A DNA stretch of 64,000 bases from NCBI RefSeq assembly GCF_014839805.1, contig NC_051140.1:12545826-12609825 (forward strand), written 5' to 3'. This DNA is from Manduca sexta (lineage: Eukaryota; Arthropoda; Insecta; Lepidoptera; Sphingidae). The notes beneath the pieces were generated by a model. That model was not told where the DNA came from, ran no database searches, and saw nothing but the letters and a program-made list of their open reading frames with translations. A program made the translations under genes and the position numbers. Shown piece after piece: positions 11,423 through 26,100 of this stretch (positions are counted from its first letter, which is position 1; each line of letters opens with the position of its first letter).

Positions 11423-14400
11423 TCACTGTGTAGGCGACCGTGGTGGCAACGCGGCTTCTTCACAAGGTGAGTGGCGATCTTCTTCGGTGCTGAATTTGTA
11501 TTCCCTTTCGGTTGAAGGATGTTCTTGGCCCGGTGGTGTGGCCCGACTCTCTCCACTAGTGCCGGTGGCCTCGAGTGCCGGCCCCGCCGGTCCAAACGGC
11601 ATGCCTTCTGTTCCGTATGCAACATCACCCGTACCGACGTATTCCGATGGTTGGTATCCATAGCTGTTTAAACTGAAACATATGACCGCATTATGATTTT
11701 TACAATATAATATTCAGAAAGTACCTACAGTTCCTAAATTATTCTATTCTGTATATGTAAATTATTTTGAAAAGCTCTATTTTAATACAAACAAATAAAA
11801 ACAGCGCACGGCTGTGCTTGTACTAAAATTTTATTAATTCAAAGATAATAAAGAATACTATTTTCTTGTCGGATATAACAACGTAATTTTTTGTAATTGG
11901 TAAAAATTTCAGTCATGGAAAAACTCATGATTCGGATTAAATTCGTGGAAATATATTCAATACAATAACATCATGGTCCATTAAGATCATTAAGAAAATC
12001 TTACGTGTTAAGTGTTGTAGCATCGAATTCTTGGTAATATTTACCTATTCGGCCAGTAAGAGATGTCCTCAATAGCATGATGAGCATAGGGAGCATATGC
12101 ATGTTGGTAGTATGGCGAATGGTGTTGCGTCGACGTTTCATACTGAAGGGGGTAGAGCGGCGCCGGAGCCGACGTCGGGGCTGAGGTGCTGCTGGGGGGC
12201 GCAGGCGAGTATTCTAAGGGAGCTGGGTACGCGTGCGGAGGGGTGCGGTATGGCGCGGGAGAAGTGTTCGGCTGGGGAGAACTGCTGCCTTGCGCTGAAC
12301 TCCAATATCCACTACTACTTGGCCATGTGTAACTGCCGCTGCCATTCGGCGCTGTTGTGGTGCGTTCCGTGTTGCTGTATGTAGCTTTAGAAAAATAATA
12401 TATTTATAGCATAAAAATAAGTAGGTAAACTTCGAGCACATAGACGGATAAGTTACCATTCTACTCCGACGTATGAACCGAAACATACACAGCTACGTAA
12501 TTAAATGTACAGTATGTGTAAAAATACTGCCAGCAAAAAAATGCCATGACGTGTTTGCACAGTTACTTTTAAGTCGTGCTCTTTAAGAATCAAATTTTGT
12601 GCTGGTGGTAGGATATATTTTATATCCACCTGGATAGCGACCACCGTACTCATGATGTTAAACCCTGCCATAGTGGCTCACATAAGTATGCCACGTTCCG
12701 GGATCAGCCTGTGTATATCAGGTTGCAAAATGCTGGCATAATTGTATCGACTGCCAAGGGGTAATCATCTCTCGTTAGTCGACATTCTATTGGATCCCAT
12801 TCCACCTACAATCAGGTGCAGTGCGATCAAAAAATTACTTATGATAAAAACTTACAAGGCGGTGAAAGAGTGCGCGGACGTGATGGCGGCCGCGGCGGGT
12901 AGGGCGCTGGCCTTCGAGACGCTGTGTTACTGCCACCGTAGAAAGACTGAGATGTCACAAACCATCCTCCGACTGTAAAACAAACGGTTTCTCCGTTTAA
13001 TATTGATTATGCGTTACCCAATTCAAATGATTGTGTACAAAGTATCGACTAATAGACTGTCGACCGAATGTTATGCAATGTGGATATAAGAATGTCTGTG
13101 TACATCGATTGCTAGTGGCCTTAAAAGCTTATAAACTTCAAACAAATTTCTATTATTATTCTATGAACTCATATACAAATAATATATAGTGTTAAAAAAA
13201 TTAAAATAATATCAACAAAAAGCCTATTTTCAATAAACGAAACATATTAGGTATATACAGGCTGTTGACTAATGACGCGATATATTTACCCCTAACCCGA
13301 GACTAAGAACACATGAACACAACAAGGAGGAAAGAAGGTATCTTTACGATTAAATACTTAGAAGGATGGATAGGTTAATGATGAGATGATATTAAAAATT
13401 GCATCAAACATTCAAGTAAATCCAGCAACGTAATGTACTGTTGAAAAAAGAGGACATTAAAATGTATTTTTATGGCTCCAAACATTGCTATGTACGAAGA
13501 TACAACGATGTCTTAACCAATTCACACACCGCGTTTGGCGATTGTCACTAATTAACGTATCAAAACGCTAGCTACAAAAACTTACACTGTGGATACTGGT
13601 GCGGCGAAGAACTTTGTTGAGGATAATGAGTCCCGACAAAATCCCGCTGGTAGTAGCCTTCGGGCCTCTCCTTCGCGTCGAGAAACGCTTTTGCGAATGG
13701 GTTGTATTTGATCTTCAATGACGTCACCTCTTCGTTTTGATAGGCAGTGACTGCGATAAACTGCGTCTCCGGGAACGGATACGTCATTATACGACGCAGA
13801 TCCGTACCCACTTTCACTAGGTGCACCCGAGGCTCATATTTATGCAAACTATTTAGCATTATCTGCAACAAGTATGTCTGTTAGAAAATTCTATTTGCCA
13901 GAACTGTCTAAAACATCGTATCTGCTTATAAATCATCGTTTTAACTTCATAACGGGATGATAACATTAAGGCAACTATTTGCAAGTGCCCTATGGCTTGG
14001 GGGCATCGAAATAATTCCGTTACGACATCCCTTACCGGTTATAAGAGACACCTAATTGGGGCATAGTGAGAGCCACGAGGAAAACAATGGGATGGTGTTT
14101 GCTTGACTACAGCGACTCCGAGATGGACGACAAAGTCGGTCTCCCGATGTTGCAGACGCCGAAAGTGTCCTTCAGCGTATGGGAGCATCTTATCCCTCTC
14201 AATTAGAAAGGTGCCGCAATACGTTATAGCGCTAAGATGATTCCTCGCAGCTCTCAGTGCAACAATATACCCTGTGCCAATGTGCCTCATATAGGCCGAT
14301 AAAGCGCACCGCGGGTTTTGGCTGTTATGCTGGTGTAAAGCATATATAATAGTAGCAAGTTGGTCCAACACTCGCTCGAATGATGCTATAATCCCGAGTG

Positions 14401-17400
14401 TCGACAATGGGCGGTAAGACCGGTGAAACCAACGTATCGGTTCCACTTACCCTCGTTGTGGTGGTCGCGATAACGCGTTTATACCCCGCGGGGAAAAAAG
14501 AAAAAAAAATATTTGCATGTAAAACAATTTATAGTTTGAGGTTAACGTTAGCCATTGATATAATGAATCATATACTAACACGTTTAAATTAACGCTACAT
14601 TAATATGTGAAAGCAACACTGGGGGGCAAATAACTTGACTATGCATAAAATATGTGTAATGTAAACATAGCGCAGAGACAATAATTATTACAAATGATAG
14701 TGCGTACAGGCACCCGCTAAACAGATGGTAAGCTACAGATTTCACACCGAGACGTCAACATATGGATCTGGATGTATCAGATGTTTACTTTCGTATTCAT
14801 TCGCACCACATTCAACCGTGAGAACTGGCTTCCATGAAGTAGCGGTAGCCCGAAATCATAACATTATAACACCTATGGAAGCTTTACGTCATAAAAAACT
14901 ATACTCCGAATCCGAACCGTAAACTAATTACTAAGCATGGTCACGAACATAAACGAAGTCATTAATTAATTCCTTCTATCGAGATGCAACAAATTGGACT
15001 GTTTATACAAATAAATTGTTATTTTTCGCTAAATAAAAAGCTTCATATTAGGTTTATTAAAAAACTACAATAACAAAATAAATAAAAATTAACTTACTTG
15101 ACCATTTCCATTAGTTTTATTAGTAAGTTTAACTTTAGCGAAAGATATTGGTTCTTTCATCCAATGAGCGCCGAAATTTGGACTTTCTGGGTGTATGTAG
15201 ATAGCATTGGAAGGTGGCACTTCTGCTTTGCCGCCAGGTACCTAATAAATAAAATAAATGTTAATAGTAGAAAATTTTTACATATGATTATAAATAGGTA
15301 TTAGACTCATGATTTATTAGATACTAGGTTTTGCTTGCGGCTTCGCCCGCGTGCGAAGCCTTGGCTACCACAAAGGTCCCTAAAATTTTGTAGCGATACA
15401 CAACGCCACCTATAGGACGTCAATGCCATTTATTTAAAAATTGCGTGTTTTCCCTAAATAAACAGGATAAAAAGTAGGTATGTGTTAATCGACGACATGG
15501 TCTACCCGTGTACTAAATTTCATTCAAATCCGTTCAGCTGTTTCTGCGTTTACTTCTAACATGCAAACATCTAAGCATCGAAACAAGTTAACAAACATCC
15601 GTATTTATAATATTAGTAAGATGAAGTGGTAATCCTCATTCTTTGGCCTGATGATAGATACAAATGCATGGCACCTATTGATTCTAGAAACTAATGTGAA
15701 GAATCTACTGTAAACGGAGCGGATTCTATATTGACTTAGTTTAATGCATACAAACAGTTCCACCAACAAGTGTGGCAGGAAGGTCTGATAATGAGCTCGT
15801 TTATCGTTCATTTCTCTTTTACAACGAAAGATAATTATTAAAAGCTTCTGTCAGTAGAAGGTTACGAAGATGAGCTATTAGCTAAACGGAACCTTATCAT
15901 CCAACCATTACCTACATAATGGCTAAATACCTTTTTGCAAGTAGAAACCCAGCATAAATGCTGAAACACGCGCTGAATTCTTTGAGGTAAATAAATTCGA
16001 GGTAACCGAAAAAACCGGGAAAAGTTATATAAGAAATTAACTCTATTAGACATAGTAAAGTATATTTTTGTGTTCATTATATGACACATTTTGTGTTATA
16101 ATTTTTTAGTAAAGATAGTACTAATTAAAAATATACATACCCATTCACCATTAACATATTTCCATCGATGCGAATCGACTTGAACGAATTCGAGTAGGAC
16201 AGTGTACATTGCAGTTGGATCTAATCCACTAGCAGTTACTTTTACGACTGGAAACATACGCCTAAAACAAAAATATTATTAACTCTAGAGCCTAAAGAAC
16301 TCTACATAGTTTGTCTTTAATACTAACGGTCAATAAAGGTAGTGAAAGTTACAGATGTTGTGTGGTTATAATATAATTCAATTTCCCAACGTAAGTAAAT
16401 GATGTCGAAGTATTTGATAGCCGATAATTCTTTGACTACCGTCCTACGACATTATGCTCGCCGATAACCTATTATGATGGTAGAGTCAATATTACATGTA
16501 TAAAATTGAATTTACAGTTGCGTTTAAACGAAGTACCTATATCAAATTAGTTTTTTTCCAGTTTCCTTATACACATTCACGTCTTTTATACCCAAAGGGG
16601 TAGGCAGATGCGGGACCGATGCATTTTTTCAACGTCTTTATTCCATCCCATGATGTGATTGGGCGTGCCTATTTCCTTATATTAGGTTTTATTGAGTTAA
16701 AAGTATTTGAGATGGCATTAAAACAAAATATGAGACGCGAAGAAAATAATGCAAAAGTAACATATAAATTCTACTTTTAGGTTTAGTGTAAACTATTTCA
16801 ATTTTTTTAACATTATTATTAAATTATTCCCACCAATATCAGAACTAATTTATGTATTTGATCATTTGCATATAATTACTTATAGAAAAGCCAGCATATT
16901 ATGTTTATAAGCACTGAGGTAACAAGACGGTTCAGTACGCCAAAGATGGAGAACTGTCGTGGCTGATCGAGCACCGGGCGGTATCGTTTAGCTGCCTCAC
17001 GTTAATGAGTAAGACCTACCGCGTTAATAGTTGAAAACCAGCCGACGGCCGGCGAACGGTTAGCACTGGCGAATGTGTCCGCATACGTATGTATATACTC
17101 CTATAATCATATCCTACTTTAACAATGAATCAAGCCACTAAATACCATTTTCAGAAAACATCCCAAACCTTTTTTCGATCTATTTCAAACCAATCAGACA
17201 AGGTTTTTTGACATGCTTACAAATGATTTATATTTATATAGTTCTTTATCAGAATCGGATTGAAGATAGATATAGGGATCGTTGTTTAATATTTGTAATT
17301 CAGCATGACATCATTGAAAGTTGCGATTGTAACACGAAATGGTAAATTACCATTCAATTAATGTTTGGTGCTTTCAATGTTAACTCATGATAATATACTT

Positions 17401-19941
17401 TAGCATTCAAACCTTTAAGATCTTAAGATCTCATAGTTGTTTATACTAGTCGCTATGAAATTACGTCATAATATATCGAAGTAGAACTACAAGCGATGTA
17501 ATAGCGAATATCGAGACATGCATTTTATTTAACTCTCTGAGTAACGCGTATAATAAGACTAATTCTAACAACTCAGTCCTATGCTACTTCTATATTCGCC
17601 GCTGCAACTCTTTTATACAAGAATCATTGACGTATAAGATAAGAACCCATAGTAACACGCATTTATGTTATCGAGATACCAAGTACGGCAAGTCGCTGAA
17701 ATCAGTTTTTCTTAATGAAATTAATCACATAGTATACATTATAGAAAGGAGGATCTGGAATTAATTCATGTTTACTGCTGTCATAGCACTATCTTAAAAT
17801 CTAAGAGCTAATATTATAGGATCCTTTGATTTAATGTTTATCTGTGATGCGTTGTAACTGGCTTTTCTAATTGTAAACGTCTTTATACTTAAGGTTGAAA
17901 TACCTCTTTAGTTCATTTTTTTGTCTCCGCCTTTCCTATGTAGGAAAGTGGACAGTTAATATTTCCAACTCCACCTGGAGTGAAGTTAAGCGGAAGGCGC
18001 AAGACAGACAAGAATGGCTTAACTTTGTGTCTACCCTTTGCCCCGCCGTGGGAACTTAGGACCAGAAGAAGAAGATTGCAGATCTTGGCTTATAAGAGTC
18101 GTAGACGTGGGTGTGAGGGCAGGAAAGTCTCCGCTCTCATAGGAAACAGAGGACCATTTGTAGAAGTTTTATACAATCTATTATTAATACAATCTATTTT
18201 TTATGCTTGTATATTTTAAAATTAGCTTTAATTTTGATTATAATCTGTTTTGCATGTTAATTTTAATAAAATAAAAATGAACTAGTGGTATTGTAAATAG
18301 CCCCAAGTAGTACGAGCACGTTAAGAAGGGATAACCATTTTTAAATACCCATAGATACAATGAAAAGGGTTTCAATACGCAAAAAAATACAGTAGCAGAA
18401 TATTTGACAATTATGAATACAGCTTTACGAAATTTAAATAATATAGCAACAAAAAAATATATGCAGTTAGACTCAAAACCGTGAAATTCTATCTTGTATG
18501 ACATTAAATTAAATCATATTGAAATTAGTCAATCTTTCCAAATTTTTTATTACTGTACTGTTCCTCAAACATTCTAAATAATCCAACAATCGATACGTAG
18601 AGGTTAATTATTTATTTTATTTCTTCAATATTATAAATCCTCTACACCTTCAATAGATTATTTTGAAATTGAAACTAGCAGGTATTAGTGCAGTAAGATC
18701 ATTAAATTATAACGAAAAAGGGTCGTCCAAATGTAATCCAATAATATTAAAATATTATGTTTGTAATAATATGTTTATCTTGCTACTCAAGTTCCAAAAA
18801 CCAATAAAATGGGCAGATCGATGTTTGACAAAAATAATAATTGACTTAACATAATATATTTTAAATAGCTTCCTAAATAATTAAATAAAACCAGCGAAAT
18901 GTACAATCTAATAACCTGAATAGGTGCACTTTAACTACAGTTCATTTTAATAAAATTTTTGATATACTTTGTAAATATTTCCTGATAATGTATTGTATTA
19001 CATACAACCGGACTGAATGATTATCACATTTTAATACTTAAAATCGACTAAAGTTCAAACTCGCCATAAAACACTGCTCACTTGAATAAAATGTTCGATG
19101 TAATATGAAGAGTACTTAATTAGTGAATGACTAATGAGTCATACACACGCTTGCTTATTATACTTTTAGTATTTATATTGATTGCGCAGGTAATGCATAT
19201 CTGTATTTTGTATTTATACTCAGTTTATAGTTTGTATAAAGTACATACATTGTACGAAAGATTAAATCCATATTTAATGCCGTATTATATCATCATGAAA
19301 GTACATTATTTCGTTATAGTATTAAATTGAATATTACACTTAAATTGTACAACTATTCATGTAATTATTTGTTTAGCAACGGCAAATGGTAGAGTTACCT
19401 ATCTTTATAATTTATATACCTGGACAATGCGAATATTTGTTCAAAACCGAAATGCTTCTTTATATAATATAATTGTATTTTATTGTAATAGAGGGAGACA
19501 ACGCTCAAATGATTAGCCACTACGGTATCTAATTTATTGCGACGAACTAATTTGCCAACTTACACGTGATGGTTTGATGATTGAATTCGCTATCCTGATC
19601 CTGCTAGAACAAAAATTTTATCTCCTAACAACACTATTGATTAAATATTTACCTGTAACACATATTTAATCATATAACAAACATTACCTATCAGCTAAAC
19701 ATTTCCTATGTATTTTATTTGTTCTTTAAATATAGCTAAACAACCCTATTTGATGCAAATGTATTTTCCTGATATATCACCTTCCATTTTTTGTGACGAT
19801 CATCTCGTTGGTGAGGGTCTGAAAGCGCACCCACAGCTCTCGGTCGTCCAAAGCGACGGTGACTTCACGCTCGCGGCCGCTGCGCGAGCCCCCGCCTCCA
19901 ACGGTCGGCTCCACCGCGCTCAGGATGTGCGACGCAGCCAT
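11423..19941 (-). CDS. byn: Brachyury / brachyenteron T-box transcription factor, complete
   Basis: A T-box transcription factor acting in the nucleus; Brachyury/byn proteins pattern the posterior, hindgut and mesoderm in insects. Seven coding exons on the minus strand: 19781-19941, 16141-16261, 15098-15241, 13586-13862, 12856-12972, 12045-12384, 11423-11672. Together they give 469 residues and a TGA stop, with all phases compatible. The N-terminus [13 protein letters not shown] resembles Drosophila byn. The T-box spans about residues 35-208: [58 protein letters not shown], then the Brachyury-specific [20 protein letters not shown] and [14 protein letters not shown]. After it come [13 protein letters not shown] and a Ser/Pro/Tyr-rich activation-type tail. 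The ATG follows a splice acceptor by one base, so the 5' UTR must lie in a separate upstream exon. Introns hold a Helitron, a LINE tail and other repeats; none interrupts an exon. Confidence 0.95.
12601..12835 (+). repeat. Dispersed lepidopteran repeat in byn intron 5 (copy A)
   Basis: The sequence from TGGTAGGATATATTTTATAT, then CGGATAGCGACCACCGTA-like words, through TAATTGTATCGACTGCCAA to ATCAGGTGCAGTG recurs at 33163-33365 in the same orientation with modest divergence. I see no terminal repeats or coding frame. It fills about half of the 471-bp intron between byn exons 12856-12972 and 12045-12384. Confidence 0.7.
14039..14446 (-). other. Unclassified repeat-like segment with a 135-codon open frame, byn intron 3
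   Basis: The minus strand is open for 135 codons (from [13 protein letters not shown] to [10 protein letters not shown]) and is more GC-rich than the intron around it. The peptide has no domain I recognise and no signal peptide. Its composition (many Arg, His, Cys, Leu) is not obviously that of a cellular protein. The most likely reading is a piece of a mobile element; a nested gene is possible but unsupported. Confidence 0.3.
15324..15621 (-). mobile_element. Short Helitron-like element in byn intron 2
   Basis: On the minus strand it starts TCTTACTAATATTATAAATA and ends with a GC hairpin and CTAG (plus strand CTAGGTTTTGCTTGCGGCTT, then CGCCCGCG). It lies between A15323 and T15622. It is 298 bp and non-coding, with the same tail family as the elements at 8418 and 42076. 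Confidence 0.62.
16575..16690 (-). mobile_element. SINE 3'-half fragment in byn intron 1
   Basis: CGTCTTTATACCCAAAGGGG then TAGGCAGATGCGGGACC and CCATCCCATGATGTGATTGG match, in reverse orientation, the 3' half of the tRNA-derived SINE seen at 38908-39165. The tRNA-like head is missing. Confidence 0.5.
17905..18080 (+). pseudogene. LINE (RTE-like) 3' end, terminal piece of the reverse transcriptase ORF
   Basis: Plus-strand codons just before a TAG at 18057-18059 read [19 protein letters not shown], then [10 protein letters not shown]. The pattern TWxExKRxAQDRxxWxxFVxxLC is how the second ORF of RTE-like LINEs commonly ends, and it is followed by the typical GAAGAAGAAG tail. Only the last few dozen codons remain, so this is a 5'-truncated dead copy in byn intron 1. 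Confidence 0.62.
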
Positions 19942-19944
19942 TCT
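19942..19944 (-). other. Splice acceptor immediately before the byn start codon
   Basis: On the minus strand the sequence reads TTCAATCCAG|A ATG GCT GCG. The AG ends one base upstream of the ATG, so the leader must be supplied by one or more non-coding exons further right. The alternative, an unspliced leader, would need a promoter in the AT-rich DNA just upstream, where I see none. Confidence 0.5.
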
Positions 19945-22727
19945 GGATTGAACAATGTCAATGTTAATAAATATTAAAGTTACGTAAACAACTGAAGGAA
20001 TAGGCACATGCGTAAATAATGCACGCGCACACACTTTTCATTAAACTTATTCCGCCGCATAATTTAATAGGGCTTATCGAAATATTATACAACAAAATAA
20101 AGGTAAAAAGCCTGTTGATACTGTTAATTGCTTCATAACATTTATTTTATATCATTATCATTGGAGTAGCAGTTAATGACTGCGTTTTGTTTTTCTTTTG
20201 TTATTTCAAAGTTATATTTAAATACGTAAAATTTATTTTTAGAGTAATGTAATTCTTTAAAAACGTACGCTCAGTTTGCATTATTTACTGTACGTAGATT
20301 GTCAGTTAGTGCAAAATAAATTGAAAATCTAAGCTTTTGCAGAACTTTCATATTTGTACACTTATTACATGACGGGGTATGCTAAAGTAAATTATTCATA
20401 ATATTTCCAATGCCAATTCGAGGCGATTGAGTACTTCATAATATTCAATCAGTAAAGGAGACGTAAAAAGGTAACAACTCTAACAAATCTTATTTAATAT
20501 CATTATAATGCTTATAATTTACGTCTTATTTATATTTTATTATTAAGATGCTTATACATTTGTTATAAATGAAATTACTTAGATGGTCTGGAAAATGAAA
20601 AGGTTTGTTGGAAATAGTACTATTGAAAATTATTTCACGCAATTGAAGTGGCGGCAGAAAGTCATTTTATTTTAAATATTTAATAATAATTACTGGATAT
20701 ATCTCATTATTAAGAACTAGTTAAAATTAAGTGACGATATATAATTATTTTTCCCTTTTACACGAAAATAACCTGTATGTCAATGCACATTTTCTTGTAT
20801 TTATAAATTGATTACACCTAATATGTTAAGTTAAATAAGATCCTTCCTTTGCACGAACTTTCTTTTAGAATAAAGGAAAGAGTCTAAAAAGGGACTCTAA
20901 ATACATTTTTTTTAACTAACTCGCAAACAATGCATATCCTAAACTGATAGCTCTAACAGCGTAAATTTGCGCAAGAATTGCTCACATAACGAAGACCACG
21001 CATCCAAAAATATATTTTGGAAATTCGTCCCTCTAATGTCGTCCCTAAAATGATATTGTCATTATTTTAAAAGTTTTATTGCAAATATATTAAATACTAC
21101 TAAGAAATAATACTAGATTTATAGCAAGAATATTAAGGCGTTGACTTTTATTGAGAGTAAGAAGGGCCTTCTAGCAAAGAAGTATAAAGAGCAGCTTACA
21201 TCAATAAAATGTAAAAATAAAATGTTGATATTGTAAGGTCTTGTCTCAAAATTTCGTGTTTAGACGATTGCCTAAACATAGTCAAGTCAGTCTATGTTGT
21301 ATGTATTAAGACATTTCTACGTATATTGCCGTCACACTACAATCTTTTTAAATCCCGGTCTTACTTGCCAGATACTAAGCACCAAAATTCTTCATAGTGA
21401 CAAAACTTTTTTATGTCCTTCATCTATCAACGGAAACATAGTAGATTAATAATATGCTATATAATCATTTAGATGTATACCGGAAGCATCGTGTGAAATA
21501 TCACAGCCTTAGTTTGGCTTGTGAAAATGTATATCAATACGGATGTGGAATAATAATTTATGATAGACAAGAGTTGTATGGTCAAAGATTATGTTGTATT
21601 TCCTAACGAAAAGATCCCGGAAAAGGGATTAAAATATATCAAATTGGGTAAATTTTGCTCTATCTATTAAAAAAAACTTTGATTTTGATCAACTGATAAA
21701 TGTCATTTAAATCGATTATAAATCCAGTTCCACATTTAATTACATCGGAACCCAAAAGACCGGCTGCCAGACTTCAAGACACTGTTAACTCATTCTGCGT
21801 AGATCGGATCACCAACAGCTAAAATTTAAAAAGTTGTATAATTGTAAAATGTAGGTAGATATTGTAACTTTGACTTTGCCGATGAACAACACCTCAGTCC
21901 CCTCCGTGAACATGAATGGCGAAAAGTCTTCGAAACGTCAGGAGAAAAATATTAAAACTGCGATAAAATCCGAAAATTAGTTTAATTTTAATGACTAACA
22001 TTCGCCTAAACATAAGAGGCCACTAAATATATGCATTATATAGGTTCTTGATGGAATTAAATAATAATGAAGAAAGGATTTGATAAATAAAAATCAGACA
22101 AATGGATGTTGTACTCGTGCGCAGAGGGTTCCGTACAAATTTGTAGATAAGGTATCTACTATCTAAGTATATTTATATGAAAGTTCGAACTTGACAAACT
22201 TTTCTTTGCCTTTCGTATCCTACACACGGGTATTGCATCAACCGCAAATAACAAATCTGTAACCGTAAATTCGCATTTTTTGTTATCAAAGTACATATTT
22301 ACGGCTTATACATTTTCTCTTTTCATGTACTGTAAGACATTGCTTTTTGACAAATTTCGAGATTTAAGGCTAACGGGAAATACTCTAAAGGCTTTGATTG
22401 TATTAATTTACAAGTTTGATTTTTTCACAAGTGAAAAAGACCGTTGAACTGATTATTTTATATAAATTTCATTCTGACACCTCAACGTACAGACAATAGA
22501 CGGACGAGTAACAAAGTGATTATTTAAGGGTTCCTTTTGAGGTACGGAACTCTAAAAAGTACTCCGAAAGCCTGACGCACGTAATCGTAACGTAATAAGA
22601 GCAACAATAAACAGACAATTGTTGGGTGAACTGCGGTACTATGGGTAAGCAAATATTTCGCAAAAACTATGATTTCAATACACAATTTTATTACGTTAAT
22701 CATTCCTTCTTCTTGTGTCGATTCCCT

Positions 22728-23112
22728 AACGTTGAAAGACGTGAGCCATTAAGGAAATAACTTTTCGCGCACGTTATTGTGCCATCTACTTCGGCTCTTG
22801 GCGATAAGTACAGCATCAGGGACTTATATGTTGAGCGTGGTGCAGATCTGATCAATCTAGCGCATTAGGTTCCAGTCTCTCGGTCTCCTCTCATCCATTT
22901 TCCCGATGAATATTAATTTCTGGAAACTAACACCAGATCTATGGGTGATGTGACCGAAGAACTCAAAGATTCTCCTCAGTCATAAGAGAGCCTTGGTTTT
23001 GTATCAAGCTTGAGTTCTTCAAATAAAGATTAATTGGATTTAAACGTAGTCCACAGAATTGGGAGTATCTTCTTGCGCATTTTAAAGGCGTCGATACGTT
23101 GGCTAGTAATGT
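22728..23112 (-). pseudogene. Decayed RTE-like LINE reverse-transcriptase fragment
   Basis: Across shifted frames and stops, the minus strand reads IDAFKMRKKILPILW, then LRRIFEFFGHI, LIFIGKMDERRPRDW, IDQI and a final RSRWHNNV. This matches the order of the conserved C-terminal part of RTE-type polyproteins (IDAFEMW...RRMLRIPW, LRRIxxFFGHI, GKxxGxRxRGR, W). Frameshifts and stops show that it is inactive. Confidence 0.6.
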
Positions 23113-26100
23113 ATAGCCTGGGTAGGAAAATAAAGAAGAATAAATTATTGACGAGACGCTAATAATTAAAAGCACATATATGATCCTTATTAGATGCTAG
23201 ATAGCTAGATATATTTATATATATAATCATAAATATTGTAATGTTTACAGAAGCGCATGTGTTACAGAACGATTTATCCTAATAATCGAATCTATGGAAA
23301 TACTAATTATTTCTCAAAACAAACTCTATCGTAAAATTTCAACAGATTAAAATGGTAACAATATAATTATTGATAATATTAACAACAATAAAAATGATTG
23401 ATATATGAAGCTATATGAATTGAAGGGTTTTTGAAAGACAATTACGGTACGCCTGTGTGGAATTTTTCTGCCAGTAATATGGACACAATAGTACCCATAA
23501 CTTGGAAAAGGTTAGCCCGCGAAGCGACGGTCAAAAGTACATTAATAAAGTTCAACATAAATAAAAATCATCATCATTAATTATTTATACAAGATTGGTT
23601 TATACCACACACGATACGAAACAAATTACCGAATATAAATAATTATGTAAATTACACCGAACTATCCTCTGTAATTTCTATTAAACAAGACTTTAACGAC
23701 ATTTCCATCTATAAAATGTTTTATTTATATACAGGCATTTGTTCTTTTATTAAATTCTAGTTTGTGCTCACGGCATCGCCAATAGGAATTGTGTTTCGGT
23801 GATAAAAGTATAACGTCAACTTACATAATATAACTTAACGCTTGATCCCTATATATTAGTCCAGAACTAGTTCTATTTGCATACAAAATTGTACGCAAAC
23901 CTATTCAACAGTTTATGTATACAAATATTATCACAAACTTGAAAACCTAAACCTTTGTTTTAAATCTACACTGCTTTTTTAGTTTGTGCCGAAATAAAAA
24001 CCAGCAATAAACATGACGGATTAAAAATCCAGTTATAGAACCTGTTAATAATCAAATAAATAATAAAATATCATATACGTATATTTGGATAACATGATTT
24101 ATAGTACACAATTAAGTCGTCGAAATACTTGTCGAGTTCCCTATTACGTGTAAATAGAATCTGAGTAGGCTAATTCTATTTTAAATAACAAAATTCATAC
24201 CAATTTTCATAACTTAAATGCGTAGTTATTCTAGACTATTACGAAACGTATGTACTTTACGAACGAAGAGAATCACGAAATCCAATGGTATAGCAAATAA
24301 GCCGGATATTTTATTGTAAGTTGGGCTCGGACACGATCTTCTCGTTCACTGTTTATTGTACCCATTATCGCCGGCTACGTTGGTTCAACGTCCCAACACT
24401 CTTTCTGACACGGTACATTTTTGTCAATTGGACATTTTATTTTGTGTTCATATTTATATATTTCGTGTTACTTAGCTTAACTACAAATTAGTTTAATGTA
24501 ATAAACATATATTATCCGAATACATTATTTATAAAGTTAACACATTATGTACGTCATACAAGTAACTTATATATTTTACTGTTTTTTTCTCGCGACAACG
24601 CCTACGTGAAATGCCTTTCCCACTCTTAAAACATACCAGCGTCGTCTATTTAAAAACTATTATCTTTAACTACCGGGACAAAAAGTAAACTATGCGTTAA
24701 TTCAGGATATGATCTACCTGTGTGACTAATTATATCCAAATCCGTTTGTTTCAGCGATTAATTCTAACAAACCTATAAACATCCAGATATTTTCATAAAC
24801 GTTCGCATTTATAATTTTCATAAGAACTAAAATTATGAACATGATTATAATAAGATGCACACCTGTAGAGACGAGTTGTGTTACTGTCGACGATTAGGTA
24901 TTTACGAGACTAGGCGATAACTCACAATAGTTTGACTCTTGAATTCACTTAATATTAATACACGTTCACTTTAAGTCTTAATAAGTATTACTCGCAGATC
25001 GTAAATGACAAGTAATTGAGACTATGTTGTCTCAAATTTGTTTAAGATTAGTCTGAAAAGTGAACCATAACATCAAAATGTTTGTTTTAGTCCTGCTAGA
25101 CAGTTTGAATCTCAGTTCTGGCAAAATTTGCCCGAGACTGGAATCTAAATCCTCCAAATTTAAACAGGCGATGGTCGTAAAAACTAAGCTACAAGAATTC
25201 TACATGATTGAAAAAATTACTAGAAGCATCATTATATTAGGATAAGATATGGACAAGAACACGATGGTCTACAAATTAATAAGTTATGTATGTGTATATA
25301 GGAAAAAGGTTTTTACTTAATGTCCTTAATATCTTAATCCGCTTGTTTAACAAATGAAATGGAAATTGCTCTATTTGTTTAATACCTGTTTTGTACACAT
25401 ATTTTTTCCTGTGATTTTTCACGTTTTTGTATATTATAACCATCATATTATATTGGTACTGGTCTCTACAATATACTATAAGACAGGCACAGAATTTTTT
25501 TTATATTTTTCTACCTTAATAATGTTATACTTGTATTTCGTTTATGGTTGTTAAGTTAGGAGATGTAGTTAAGTTAACTCAGTCTCAAATGTGAATCCTT
25601 CTTAATACGATTTAAGAACGTTATCAATACCGGGGTATGATGTGAAGACGCCTCTTCCTTCCCTCGAAGAAGTAGTATACTACGCTGTCAGTTTGTGGCC
25701 TATTGACGACTGCAATATTGTTTCAATATTGTTTAATCGTTGACATAAAATGATATACCTTAAAATTATTTTTGCAACTTTAACGTCATGTAGACAAACA
25801 GAATTTCTCATATACTTAACGAAATATTAAGGAAATCTGTATTGTGCGCCATATTTAAAAAATATTCAACTTACAAGTTTTTATCGCGCTACTATTTTGT
25901 GACACAGCAATTGTTAGTATTTATTTGGCAAATTTTAAATCATTTTTATGTATAAGTTTTACACATCTTATCTGTGCACAATATTTTAGTGAGACATCAT
26001 ATTATAATTGATATATAATAAACACAATTTTAATAACCTGCGGTTAACATTATCCGGAACAGATCGCAGTTATTCATTTTAAAATAGAAATGGCTAAGAG

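Noticed and set aside
12097..12486. ORFs on both strands over 12.1-12.5 kb
   Set aside because: The byn exon 12045-12384 reads in another frame with correct phases and a Ser/Pro/Tyr-rich product; these are shadows.
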